A stretch of 64,000 nucleotides of DNA from Variovorax sp. 770b2. Its GTDB lineage: Bacteria; Pseudomonadota; Gammaproteobacteria; Burkholderiales; Burkholderiaceae_C. The stretch spans positions 270,975-334,974 of the forward strand of contig NZ_FOXJ01000004.1 in assembly GCF_900115685.1 (NCBI RefSeq), in the 5' to 3' direction. Below the pieces are notes generated by a model. That model worked only from the letters and a program-made list of their open reading frames with translations. It searched no databases and was not told the DNA's origin. This document shows positions 32,205-40,808 of the stretch, one piece after another; the stretch's first letter is position 1; every line of letters starts with the position of its first letter. Position numbers and translations under genes: made by a program.

Positions 32205-33950
32205 ATGAAAGCTTCCCGATTTTTTGTCTCCACCCTCAAGGAAGCGCCCGCTGACGCAGAGGTCGCGAGCCACCGGCTCATGATGCGCGCCGGCATGATC
32301 AAGAAGCTCGGCACGGGCATCTACACCTACATGCCGATGGGGCTGCGCGTGATCCGCAAGGTCGAGGCGATCGTGCGCGAAGAAATGAACCGTGCCGGCG
32401 CCGTCGAGCTCGCCATGCCGGTCGTGCAGCCGGCCGAGTTCTGGCAGGAGACCGGCCGCTTCGAGAAGATGGGCCCCGAGCTCCTGCGCATCAAGGACCG
32501 GCATGACCGCGACTTCGTGATCCAGCCCACCAGCGAAGAAGTGGTGACCGACATCGCCCGCCAGGAGATCCGCAGCTACAAGCAGCTGCCGAAGAATTTC
32601 TACCAGATCCAGACCAAGTTCCGCGACGAGCGCCGTCCGCGCTTCGGCCTGATGCGCGGGCGCGAATTCATCATGAAGGACGCCTACAGCTTCGACCGCG
32701 ACCTCGATGCGGCCAAGGCCAGCTACCAGGTCATGGCACAGGCGTACCGCAACATCTTCGATCGCTTCGGCTTGCGCTACCGCGCCGTGGCGGCCGACAG
32801 CGGCGCCATCGGGGGCGACCTGAGCGAAGAGTTCCAGGTGATCGCCGCCACGGGCGAAGACGCCATCGTCTATTGCCCCGAGAGCAATTACGCCGCCAAC
32901 ATGGAAAAGGCCGAGGCGCTCGCCCCGGCCGGCCCGCGCCCTGCGGCCGCCAGGGCGCTCGAGAAGACGCCGACTCCCGGCAAGAGCACCTGTGCCGACG
33001 TGGCGGAGTTTCTCGGCGTTCCCCTCTCGACGACAGTCAAATCGTTGGTGCTCGCCACCGACGTCTTGGATGCAGCTGGTGGTCTCATGGGCGTCAAGAT
33101 ATGGATGCTGCTTCTGCGCGGTGACCATGACATGAATGAGATCAAGGTCAGTAAGTTGCCAGGATTAGATGGCGGTTTTCGCTTCGCTACTCCAGCTGAA
33201 ATCGAGGCACATTTCGGCTCGCGGCCAGGCTACCTTGGACCAATCAAGCCTCTATTGCCGGTCATCATCGTTGCCGACCGCGACGTTGCTGCGATGGCTG
33301 ATTGGATCGCGGGCGCGAATGAAGCCGGCTATCACGTGGTCGGCATTAATTGGGGCCGCGACCTGCCCGAGCCCACTCTTGTGGCAGACATTCGCAACGT
33401 CGTCGCCGGCGACGCCTCGCCCGACGGCAAGGGCGTGCTGGCCATCGAGCGGGGCATCGAAGTGGGCCACGTGTTCGTGCTCGGCACCAAGTACAGCAAG
33501 GACATGAACGCCACGTACCTGGACGAAGGCGGCAAGCCGCAGTTCCTCGAAATGGGCTGCTACGGCATCGGCATCACCCGCCTGCCGGCCGCGGCCATCG
33601 AGCAGAACCACGACGAGCGCGGGATCATCTGGCCCGACGCGCTGGCACCGTTCACCGTGGTGGTCTGCCCGATCGGCATGGACCGCAGCCCCGAGGTCAA
33701 GGCGGCCGCCGAGGCGCTCTACGAAGAATTGCTCGCCAAGGGCGTCGACGTGCTGCTGGACGACCGCGGCGAGCGCCCCGGCGCGATGTTCGCCGACTGG
33801 GAACTGATCGGCGTGCCGCACCGCGTGGTCATCTCCGACCGTGGCCTGAAAGAGGGCCAGCTCGAATACCAGCACCGCCGCGATACCGCGGCGACGAAGG
33901 TGCCGTCGGCCGGCATCGCCGACTTCATCGCCGGCAAGCTCGCCGCATGA
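32205..33950 (+). CDS. proS: Prolyl-tRNA synthetase (bacterial type, with editing domain)
   Basis: A 581-residue ProRS that charges tRNA-Pro. Class II motifs include MRAGMIKKLGTGIYTYMP, the motif 2 region (FRDERRPRFGLMRGREFIMKDAYSF segment) and GCYGIGITRLP; an anticodon-binding domain lies at the C-terminus. The INS/YbaK-like editing domain that hydrolyses Ala-tRNA-Pro occupies about 225-400. Within it, roughly 33010-33400 uses codons rare elsewhere in the window (TTA, CTA, ATA, AGT, GGA) and is visibly lower in GC, suggesting recombination with foreign DNA. The start at 32205 (MKASRFFVSTLKE) is canonical. Confidence 0.97.
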   Translation: MKASRFFVSTLKEAPADAEVASHRLMMRAGMIKKLGTGIYTYMPMGLRVIRKVEAIVREEMNRAGAVELAMPVVQPAEFWQETGRFEKMGPELLRIKDRHDRDFVIQPTSEEVVTDIARQEIRSYKQLPKNFYQIQTKFRDERRPRFGLMRGREFIMKDAYSFDRDLDAAKASYQVMAQAYRNIFDRFGLRYRAVAADSGAIGGDLSEEFQVIAATGEDAIVYCPESNYAANMEKAEALAPAGPRPAAARALEKTPTPGKSTCADVAEFLGVPLSTTVKSLVLATDVLDAAGGLMGVKIWMLLLRGDHDMNEIKVSKLPGLDGGFRFATPAEIEAHFGSRPGYLGPIKPLLPVIIVADRDVAAMADWIAGANEAGYHVVGINWGRDLPEPTLVADIRNVVAGDASPDGKGVLAIERGIEVGHVFVLGTKYSKDMNATYLDEGGKPQFLEMGCYGIGITRLPAAAIEQNHDERGIIWPDALAPFTVVVCPIGMDRSPEVKAAAEALYEELLAKGVDVLLDDRGERPGAMFADWELIGVPHRVVISDRGLKEGQLEYQHRRDTAATKVPSAGIADFIAGKLAA

Positions 33951-34684
33951 GCTTCACCGGCCGTTGCAGCGACGACCCAGGGGCAACTGCCGAGGCGGGT
34001 GGCATGGCCATCTCCCGGCGCAGGTGCATCGGTGTCGCTGCTGCTTCGGGCGTGCTGTCGCTGGCCGCGCTGCCGCAGACCGCCTTTGCCGGTGCCCAGA
34101 TCGAAGAGCCCCTGATCGACTCGGTGCGCACCGCGCTGAGCTCGGCCATCCACAACAAGGCGCCGCCGGTGCCGGAATTCACGACCACCGAGGCGCGCCT
34201 GGCCTACTTGCGCTGGCTCGGCGAAATGAGCGAGCGGCTCAAGAAGAAGATCGCCGACTGGCCCTCGCGCAAGGAATTCCTGCAGACCATCTGGTACGAG
34301 GCCAAGCGCTCGGGGCTCGATGTGAGCCTGGTGCTCGGGCTGGTGCAGGTCGAGAGCAACTTCCGCAAGTTCGCCGTGTCCAGCGCCGGTGCGCGCGGCT
34401 ACATGCAGGTCATGCCGTTCTGGACCCGTGTGATCGGCGACAGCGATTCGGCCAAGCTCTTCCACATGCAGACCAACCTGCGCTTCGGCTGCGTGATCCT
34501 GCGCCACTACCTCGATCGTGAGAACGGCGACCTGTATATGACGCTGGGTCGCTACAACGGCAGCCGCGGCAAGTCGCCGTACCCGAACGCCGTGTTCGCG
34601 AACCAGCGGCTCTGGGCCTACGACGACAAGGCGCGCGAACGCGACAGGGATCGCGAACGCGAAAAGGACCGTTCGGCAGCTTGA
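33947..34684 (+). CDS. Periplasmic lytic transglycosylase, SLT domain
   Basis: A 245-residue peptidoglycan lytic transglycosylase. The catalytic Glu is E136 in VQVESNFRKFAVSSAGARGYMQVMP-type context, followed by GRYNGSRGKS. A signal peptide starts at MAISRRRCIGVAAASG with cleavage after TAFA; ATG 34004 is therefore a good alternative start to the ATG at 33947 that overlaps the proS stop. The C-terminal 20 residues are almost purely Arg, Asp, Glu and Lys (from KARERDRD), unusual for the family. Likely a wall-remodelling enzyme. Confidence 0.9.
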   Translation: MSFTGRCSDDPGATAEAGGMAISRRRCIGVAAASGVLSLAALPQTAFAGAQIEEPLIDSVRTALSSAIHNKAPPVPEFTTTEARLAYLRWLGEMSERLKKKIADWPSRKEFLQTIWYEAKRSGLDVSLVLGLVQVESNFRKFAVSSAGARGYMQVMPFWTRVIGDSDSAKLFHMQTNLRFGCVILRHYLDRENGDLYMTLGRYNGSRGKSPYPNAVFANQRLWAYDDKARERDRDREREKDRSAA

Positions 34685-34691
34685 ATCTCTG

Positions 34692-34791
34692 TTTCAGGAA
34701 TACCGCGGAACCGGCTTCGCTGGGCCGCGGGTATTGCCCCCGGTAGGGGGAGGCGAAGCGATACGAGGTGCGCAGCCCAGGGGCGAGCCTA
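34692..34791 (-). repeat. Intergenic repeat copy A
   Basis: A sequence of about 100 bases found three times in the window (see 36117 and 49066). Conserved blocks are GCGGAACCGGCTT, GCCCCCGG, GGCGAAGCG and GCGCAGCC. Outer arms AATACC/GGTATT and GCGG/CCGC form a hairpin. The right end contains CTA, the stop codon of the minus-strand gene at 34789. Confidence 0.8.
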
Positions 34792-36072
34792 GGTTTTTGT
34801 GACCATCACCTGGTCGATGCGATAGCTGTCGACGTCCATGACTTCGAAGGTGTAGCCGCCCCAGGTGACGCTGTCGGTCCGCTTGGGCACGCGGCGCAGC
34901 ATCACCATCAGGAAGCCCGCGAGCGTCTCGTATTCGTCCGCATGCGGCAGCTCGTCGATGTGCAGCGCGCGCTGCACGTCCTGGATCGGCGTCACGCCAT
35001 CGATCAGCCACGAGTTCTCGTCGCGCTTGACGATCTGCTCCTCGTCGGGCATCGAGACGAGGTCGCCCATCACCGTGCTCATCACGTCGTTGAGCGTGAT
35101 CACGCCCACCACCAGGCTGTACTCGTTGACGATGATCGCGAAGTCTTCGTGCGCCTGCTGGAACTGCTCGAGCACCTCGGTCAGCGAGAGCCGGTCGGGA
35201 ATCACCAGCGCCTTGTGCAGCGTGAGGCCCTGGTCGAAGGCCAGCGGCTGGCCGCTGAGCACGCGCTGGAACATCTCCTTGGCATCGACATAACCGAGCA
35301 CGTGGTCGATGTCGCCGTCGCACACCGGATAGGCCGAGAAGGGCTCGGCCACGATGCGGGCGCGCAGCACCGACTCGGGGTCGTCGTGCAGGAACCAGGC
35401 GATGCTCTCGCGCGCCGTCATCACGCTGCTCACGAGGCGCGTGTCGAGCTCGAACACGTTGGCGATCACCTGCTGTTCGCGCACCGCGAGCACGCCGGCC
35501 CGCGCACCGGCCTCGGTCATCGCGAGGATGTCGGCCGAGGTGATCTTGTCGTCGCGTGCCATCGGCATGCCGAGCACCTTGAACAGCAGGTCGGTGCAGC
35601 GCGTGAAGAACCACACCAGCGGCTTGAAGGTGGTGATCAGCACCAGCATCGGCCCGACCATGCGCACCGCGATGCGCTCCGGATCGCTCATGCCCAGGCG
35701 CTTGGGGAACAGGTCGGCGAACACCAGGAAGACAGCGATCACGATCACGAAGGAGCACAGGAACGCCACGCTCGCGGACGCTTCCACGCTCAGCCAGTTC
35801 TCGAAGAAACGCGCGAAATACGGACTGAGCGAGCCCTCACCCACGACGCCGCCGAGGATCGCCACCGCGTTGAGGCCGATCTGCACGACGGTGAAGTAAT
35901 GGCCGGGCTGCTCCTGCACGCGCAGCACGCGTTCGGCGCGCGCGTCGCCCTCGTCGGCCATCTGGCGCAGGCGAAGGCGCCGCGAGGCGGCCAGGGTGAT
36001 TTCGGCGAGGGAGAAGAACGCGCTCATCGCGATCAGCAAGACGATGACGAGCAGGCTTTGGGTGAGGTTCAT
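34789..36072 (-). CDS. CNNM/HlyC-CorC family membrane protein with CBS pair
   Basis: A 427-residue protein with a DUF21 membrane domain (about 1-190, four spans), a cytoplasmic CBS pair (about 205-335, ESIAWFLHDDPES and DFAIIVNEYSLVVGVITLND) and a C-terminal CorC_HlyC domain (about 350-420). The family is linked to Mg/Co efflux or resistance; the hemolysin label is historical. The stop TAG is supplied by the intergenic repeat. It has its own start 145 bases after the cupin gene. Confidence 0.93.
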   Translation of the reverse strand: MNLTQSLLVIVLLIAMSAFFSLAEITLAASRRLRLRQMADEGDARAERVLRVQEQPGHYFTVVQIGLNAVAILGGVVGEGSLSPYFARFFENWLSVEASASVAFLCSFVIVIAVFLVFADLFPKRLGMSDPERIAVRMVGPMLVLITTFKPLVWFFTRCTDLLFKVLGMPMARDDKITSADILAMTEAGARAGVLAVREQQVIANVFELDTRLVSSVMTARESIAWFLHDDPESVLRARIVAEPFSAYPVCDGDIDHVLGYVDAKEMFQRVLSGQPLAFDQGLTLHKALVIPDRLSLTEVLEQFQQAHEDFAIIVNEYSLVVGVITLNDVMSTVMGDLVSMPDEEQIVKRDENSWLIDGVTPIQDVQRALHIDELPHADEYETLAGFLMVMLRRVPKRTDSVTWGGYTFEVMDVDSYRIDQVMVTKT

Positions 36073-36116
36073 GGTGGCACAGCGAAGAGCGCCATGGTGC
36101 CATGACTGGGTGGCGA

Positions 36117-36220
36117 TTCCAGCAACGCAGCGGAACCGGCTTCACCGGGCCGCAGGTGTTGCCCCCGGAAGGGCGTTGGCGAAGCGGCACGAAGTGCGCG
36201 CAGCCTGGGGGAGAAGGCTA
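36117..36220 (-). repeat. Intergenic repeat copy B
   Basis: Second copy of the family, between the cupin gene and the CNNM gene. It shares GCGGAACCGGCTTCACCGGG and GGCGAAGCGGCAC with the others. Outer arms are GCAAC/GTTGC, different in sequence from copies A and C but still paired. Its right end supplies the TAG stop of the cupin gene (36218-36220). Confidence 0.8.
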
Positions 36221-36730
36221 TACCCCGCCGTGCGGGTGGGTCGGGTCGACCCACAGGACCGATTCGGGTTTCTCTACAGGCTCGATATCGAGATTGACCG
36301 CCACGGCCTCGCCATCGCTGCGGCACAGCACGCATTCGAGCGTCTCGGTCGCGCTCGCGTTGATTTCCTGGTGCGGCACATAGGGCGGCACGTAGATGAA
36401 GTCGCCCGGCCCGGCCTCGGCGGTGAACTCGAGCTTCTCGCCCCATCGCATGCGGGCCCGGCCGCGCACGACGTAGATCACCGATTCGAGGTGCCCGTGG
36501 TGATGGGCGCCGGTCTTGGCATCGGCATGGATGGTCACCGTGCCGGCCCAGAGTTTCTGAGCGCCCACGCGGGCGAAGTTGATGGCGGCGGCCCGGTTCA
36601 TGCCGGGCGTCTGCGCCGTGTTGACGTCGAGCTGGTTGGCCCCGATCACGCGCACGCCGTCGTGCTTCCAGGCCGGAGCGGCGTCGTCACCCTCGTGCGC
36701 GTGGCCGTGGTCCGCGTGATCGTGGCTCAT
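36218..36730 (-). CDS. Cupin-domain protein
   Basis: A 170-residue small cupin. The N-terminus is rich in His/Asp (MSHDHADHGHAHEGDD). The first cupin motif is TGAHHHGHLESVIYVVRGRARMRWG, with several possible metal ligands; the second is PGDFIYVPPYVPHQEIN. Possibly a dioxygenase-like or sugar/ligand-binding metalloprotein; the substrate is unknown. It follows grxD on the same strand with a 16-base gap. Confidence 0.88.
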   Translation of the reverse strand: MSHDHADHGHAHEGDDAAPAWKHDGVRVIGANQLDVNTAQTPGMNRAAAINFARVGAQKLWAGTVTIHADAKTGAHHHGHLESVIYVVRGRARMRWGEKLEFTAEAGPGDFIYVPPYVPHQEINASATETLECVLCRSDGEAVAVNLDIEPVEKPESVLWVDPTHPHGGV

Positions 36731-36746
36731 GGCAAGCCTTGCGGAA

Positions 36747-37073
36747 TCAGGCGGGGCTGCCGTTCACCACCTGCTGCAGCTCGCCCGACTCGTACATCTC
36801 CATCATGATGTCCGAGCCGCCGACGAATTCGCCCTTCACGTAGAGCTGGGGAATCGTGGGCCAGTTGCTGTATTCCTTGATGCCCTGGCGGATGCCGTCG
36901 TCTTCGAGCACGTTGACGGTCTTGAGCGTCTTGGTGTCGACGCCCACGGCCTTGAGGATCTGGATCGCGCGGCCGGAGAAACCGCACATCGGGAAGCTGG
37001 CATTGCCCTTCATGAAGAGCACGAGTTCGTTGGTTTTGACGAGGTCGTCGATGCGTTGCTGGGCGTCGGACAT
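36747..37073 (-). CDS. grxD: Monothiol glutaredoxin GrxD
   Basis: A 108-residue monothiol glutaredoxin with CGFS active site (C30-S33 in FPMCGFSGRA), WPTIPQLYVKGEFVGGSDI for glutathione binding, and normal length. These proteins carry 2Fe-2S clusters. It is downstream of prmC, as in other betaproteobacteria. Confidence 0.97.
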   Translation of the reverse strand: MSDAQQRIDDLVKTNELVLFMKGNASFPMCGFSGRAIQILKAVGVDTKTLKTVNVLEDDGIRQGIKEYSNWPTIPQLYVKGEFVGGSDIMMEMYESGELQQVVNGSPA

Positions 37074-37104
37074 GGGGACTCCTGAAAAGTGGGGGCTGAA
37101 GGGA

Positions 37105-37953
37105 TTATTTCACCGCGCGCCAGATTCCGCCCGAGCAGCGCTGGATGCCTGCCAGGTCGTCCCGGCTTTGGACTTCGGCGAAGCCGCGGGTTTCGAGCAA
37201 CTGGCGCACGGCCACGGCCTGGTCATGGCCGTGTTCGAGCAGCAGCCAGCCGCCTTCTGCGAGGTGGACAGGGGCGTTCCGGACGATCTGGCGGATGTCG
37301 TCGAGGCCGTCGGCGCCCGCGACCAGCGCGGCCGAGGGCTCGTGCTGCAGCGCGGGCAGATGTGGGTCGTTGACGGCGATGTACGGCGGATTGCTGGCGA
37401 TGACCCTGTAGCCGTCGGCGGCGCCATCGAGCCAATGGGCCTGGGCAAAGCGCACCGGCAGGCCCAGGCGCCGGGCGTTGGCCTCTGCGACGGCCAGCGC
37501 GTCGGCACTGGCATCGACCGCATCGACCTGCGCATCCGGGCGCGCATGCTGCAGCGCCAGCGCGATCGCGCCGCTGCCCGTGCCGAGGTCGAGCACGCGC
37601 GGAGCGGCGCTGCCTTCGAGGCATTGCAGGGCCCAGTCGACCAGCGTTTCGGTGTCCGGTCGCGGCACCAGCACCCGTGCGTCCACTTGCAGGCTGAGGC
37701 CGTGGAATTCCTTTTCACCGAGCAGGTAGGCCACGGGCTCGCCCGTCAGCCGGCGCGACAGCTGCAGCGCGAGCGCGACCCATGACGCATCGGAAAGGGC
37801 ATCGGTGTCGTGCGCGAGCAGCCAGGCGCGGTCGTGCGGCGCGCGGCCCAGCGCGTGCAGCAGCAGCAACTGGGCGTCGAGCCGATCGACGCCCAGGGCC
37901 ACGGCCGCTGTCAGTGCCTGCGCCACGGTGGAGGGCTTGGTGACTTCGGTCAT
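37105..37953 (-). CDS. prmC: Release factor glutamine methyltransferase PrmC
   Basis: A 282-residue S-adenosylmethionine-dependent enzyme that methylates the GGQ glutamine of release factors. It has VLDLGTGSGAIAL (about 120-132), the catalytic NPPYI motif, and RPDTETLVDW before the Rossmann fold. The start overlaps the prfA stop (ATGA), coupling enzyme and substrate genes. Confidence 0.97.
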   Translation of the reverse strand: MTEVTKPSTVAQALTAAVALGVDRLDAQLLLLHALGRAPHDRAWLLAHDTDALSDASWVALALQLSRRLTGEPVAYLLGEKEFHGLSLQVDARVLVPRPDTETLVDWALQCLEGSAAPRVLDLGTGSGAIALALQHARPDAQVDAVDASADALAVAEANARRLGLPVRFAQAHWLDGAADGYRVIASNPPYIAVNDPHLPALQHEPSAALVAGADGLDDIRQIVRNAPVHLAEGGWLLLEHGHDQAVAVRQLLETRGFAEVQSRDDLAGIQRCSGGIWRAVK

Positions 37954-39041
37954 CACGCCGGCAGGCCAGCTTCCAGCTCGGCCAGTTGCTCGGCCTCGCG
38001 CGCGGCGCGCAGCGCTTCCAGCACGTCGCCGAGGTCGCCTTCCATGATCGCCAGCAGCTTGTAGAGCGTCAGGTTGATCCGGTGGTCGGTGAGCCGCCCC
38101 TGCGGGAAGTTGTAGGTGCGGATGCGGTCCGAGCGGTCGCCGCTGCCGACGAGGCCCTTGCGCATCGCCGCGTCCTTGGCGGCGCGCTCGCTGCGGTCTT
38201 TTTCCTGGATGCGCGCCGACAGCACCTGCAGCGCCTTGGCCTTGTTGCGGTGCTGGCTGCGGTCGTCCTGGCACTCGGCCACGATGCCGGTCGGGATGTG
38301 CGTGATGCGCACGGCCGAGTCGGTCTTGTTGATGTGCTGGCCGCCGGCGCCGCTCGCGCGGTAGGTGTCGATGCGCAGGTCGGCCGGGTTGATCTGCACC
38401 GCCACGGCCTCGTCGGGCTCGGCCAGCACCGCGACCGTGCAGGCGCTGGTGTGGATGCGGCCCTGGGTCTCGGTGGCCGGCACGCGCTGCACGCGATGGC
38501 CGCCCGATTCGAAGCGCAGCTTGCCGAAGACGTCGTCGCCCACGATGCGGATCACCACTTCCTTGTAGCCGCCCAGTTCGCTCGCGCTCTCGCTCACGAT
38601 CTCGCAGCGCAGGCCGGCGCGTTCGCAGTAGCGCGTGTACATGCGCAGCAGGTCGCCCGCGAAAAGCGCCGACTCGTCGCCGCCCGTGCCGGCGCGGATT
38701 TCCATGAAGGCGTTGCGCGCGTCGTCGGGGTCCTTGGGCAGCAGCAGGCGCTGCAGGTCTTCTTCGAGCTGCACCAGCTCGGCCTGGGCGCCGGCGATTT
38801 CCTCGCGCGCCATCTCGGCCATGTCCGGGTCGCCGAGCATTTCATTCGCGCCGGCGATGTCGGCCTCGCGTTGCTTGTAGCGCTCGTAGCGCCCGGCGAT
38901 CTGCGTGACCTCGGCGTGCTCGCGCGAGATGGTGCGGTACTGCGCCATGTCGCTCATGATGTCTTCGCGCGAGAGCAGGAAGTCGAGCTCGCCCAGGCGC
39001 TGGACGTAGCGTTCGAGTTGATGGCGAAGAAAGGATTTCAC
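37953..39041 (-). CDS. prfA: Peptide chain release factor 1
   Basis: A 362-residue RF1 that reads UAA and UAG. It contains the GGQ motif in RASGAGGQHINKTDS and the codon-recognition domain. A GTG start at 39041 (VKSFLRHQLERYVQRL) matches the family N-terminus; the upstream in-frame ATG at 39098 adds unrelated residues. Middle gene of hemA–prfA–prmC. Confidence 0.96.
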   Translation of the reverse strand: MKSFLRHQLERYVQRLGELDFLLSREDIMSDMAQYRTISREHAEVTQIAGRYERYKQREADIAGANEMLGDPDMAEMAREEIAGAQAELVQLEEDLQRLLLPKDPDDARNAFMEIRAGTGGDESALFAGDLLRMYTRYCERAGLRCEIVSESASELGGYKEVVIRIVGDDVFGKLRFESGGHRVQRVPATETQGRIHTSACTVAVLAEPDEAVAVQINPADLRIDTYRASGAGGQHINKTDSAVRITHIPTGIVAECQDDRSQHRNKAKALQVLSARIQEKDRSERAAKDAAMRKGLVGSGDRSDRIRTYNFPQGRLTDHRINLTLYKLLAIMEGDLGDVLEALRAAREAEQLAELEAGLPA

Positions 39042-39137
39042 GGAAGAAGAGGCTCGAAAAAATGGGGGATGAATGCCGCGTGCAGCGGCATGGCGCAAGG
39101 GGCCGCGGCACGCAGGCCGGGCCGCTGACGAGCGTCG

Positions 39138-40409
39138 CTAACGCTCTTTGCGCAGGAACAGGCGCGAGAGGGTCTGCGCGGTCTGCTCGCGCGATGCGGC
39201 ATCGCCCGAATGCAGCTCGGCCATCGCGCCGTGCATCATCTTCTGCGTGAGCCCGCGCGACATCGCCTCGAGCACCGCATCGACCGATTCGCCCTTGGCC
39301 AGGAGCTTGCGGGCGCGGGCCATCTCGGCGGCGCGCCATTCGTCGGCCTGCGCATTGAGCTGCTGGATCAGCGGCACGGCGCCGCGCTGGCCCAGCCAGT
39401 GCATGAAGCTCTGCACGCCCGCGTCGATGATCACTTCGGCCTGCGCCACCGCGGCCTGCCGGTTGGCCTGGCCCTGCTGCACGACCTGCGCGAGGTCGTC
39501 CACGGTGTAGAGGTAGACGTCCTCGAGCGCCTTCACTTCGGGCTCGATGTCGCGCGGCACGGCCAGGTCGACCATGAACATCGGGCGGTGCCTGCGCGCC
39601 TTGAGCGCGCGCTCGACGGCACCCAGGCCGATGATCGGCAGCGTGCTCGCGGTGCAGCTGACGACGATGTCGAATTCGGCCAGCCGTGCCGGCAGGTCGG
39701 CCAGCCGCATGGCTTCACCGCCGAAGCGCGAGGACAACTTTTCGCCGCGCTCCAGCGTGCGGTTGGCAATGGCGATGGACTTGGGCTCCTTGGCCGCGAA
39801 GTGCGTGGCCGCCAGGTCGATCATTTCGCCCGCGCCGACGAACAGCACGCGCGTCTTGCGCAGGTCTTCGAAGAGTTGTCCGGCCAGCCGCACGGCCGCG
39901 GCTGCCATGCTGATCGAATGCGCGCCGATCTCGGTGGACGTCCGCACTTCCTTGGCGACCGCGAACGAGCGCTGGAACAGTTGGTTGAGCGTGGTCCCCA
40001 GGGCGCCGACGGTCTCGGCCGCGCGCACCGCGTCTTTCATCTGGCCGAGGATCTGGGCTTCGCCGAGCACCATCGAATCCAGTCCGCTGGCGACGCGAAA
40101 GACATGGCGCGCAGCTTCGTCGTCGTGCAGGGTGTAGGCATGGGAGCGCAGCAGGGCGGGGGCCACGCCGCCGCTCTCTGCAAGCCAGCCGACCGTGTGG
40201 TCCAGGGCGATGTGCTCGGAGGCGCAATAGATCTCGGTGCGGTTGCAGGTCGAGATGATCGCGGCCTCGACCTGGGGGTGGCGGCCGCTGGCAAAGGAGC
40301 TGCGCAGGCTCTGCAGGGTCGGGGCGATCTGATCGAGCGCGAACGCAAAACGACCGCGCAGATCGAGCGGCGCGGTCGTGTGGTTCAAGCCAAGAGCCCA
40401 GACTGACAT
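39138..40409 (-). CDS. hemA: Glutamyl-tRNA reductase
   Basis: A 423-residue enzyme that makes glutamate-1-semialdehyde, the first committed step of C5 tetrapyrrole synthesis. It has WALGLNHTTAPLDLR at the start, the catalytic Cys in ISTCNRTEIY (about 50), the Rossmann VLFVGAGEMIDLAA and a C-terminal dimerisation helix. The ATG at 40409 is canonical. A perfect TATAAT lies only about 7 bases upstream, so the transcript may be leaderless or nearly so. Confidence 0.97.
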   Translation of the reverse strand: MSVWALGLNHTTAPLDLRGRFAFALDQIAPTLQSLRSSFASGRHPQVEAAIISTCNRTEIYCASEHIALDHTVGWLAESGGVAPALLRSHAYTLHDDEAARHVFRVASGLDSMVLGEAQILGQMKDAVRAAETVGALGTTLNQLFQRSFAVAKEVRTSTEIGAHSISMAAAAVRLAGQLFEDLRKTRVLFVGAGEMIDLAATHFAAKEPKSIAIANRTLERGEKLSSRFGGEAMRLADLPARLAEFDIVVSCTASTLPIIGLGAVERALKARRHRPMFMVDLAVPRDIEPEVKALEDVYLYTVDDLAQVVQQGQANRQAAVAQAEVIIDAGVQSFMHWLGQRGAVPLIQQLNAQADEWRAAEMARARKLLAKGESVDAVLEAMSRGLTQKMMHGAMAELHSGDAASREQTAQTLSRLFLRKER

Positions 40410-40416
40410 GGGCGTG

Positions 40417-40422
40417 ATTATA
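40417..40422 (-). promoter_or_regulatory. -10 box adjoining the hemA start
   Basis: TATAAT on the minus strand, 7 bases before the hemA ATG; no good -35 or ribosome-binding site. This spacing would start transcription at or next to the start codon. Confidence 0.45.
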
Positions 40423-40522
40423 AAATCAGCAGCCGCACCAGGCTTGCCGAAGGACAAATGGCTTTCCCTATAACAGCCATAACCTTCACCGCATGTGAGC
40501 GGCCTCCCTCTCCGACTGCCCG

Positions 40523-40801
40523 ATGGACCTGCTGGCCCTCCTCGATCACCTGCTTAATTTTGTGGCACCCGCGGCGTTCATCGCGCTGGTGCTGGTCCTC
40601 GCGGGCCGCTTCCTGGGCGGGCGACGCACGGGCGTTGCGCGCTGGTGGGTGCAATGGGCGATCACCTTCGGCGCCGGCGTGGGGGTTCTGGTCGTCGGCC
40701 TGGTGGTCTTCGGGCGCGACGGGGTGATGACGACCTACGCCGCGCTCGTGGCCGTCTGCGGCACCGTGCAGTGGCTCGCGATGCGCGGCTGGCGGCGCTG
40801 A
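40523..40801 (+). CDS. Small two- to three-span membrane protein of unknown function
   Basis: A 92-residue hydrophobic protein with spans at about 14-32, 44-65 and 70-86, separated by Arg-rich turns (GGRRTG) and ending RGWRR. I do not recognise a family. It is divergent from hemA and converges on the GNAT gene. A TATAAC (40469-40474) could be its -10 box. Codon use matches its neighbours, which supports a real gene. Confidence 0.65.
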   Translation: MDLLALLDHLLNFVAPAAFIALVLVLAGRFLGGRRTGVARWWVQWAITFGAGVGVLVVGLVVFGRDGVMTTYAALVAVCGTVQWLAMRGWRR

Positions 40802-40808
40802 TCCCGGG

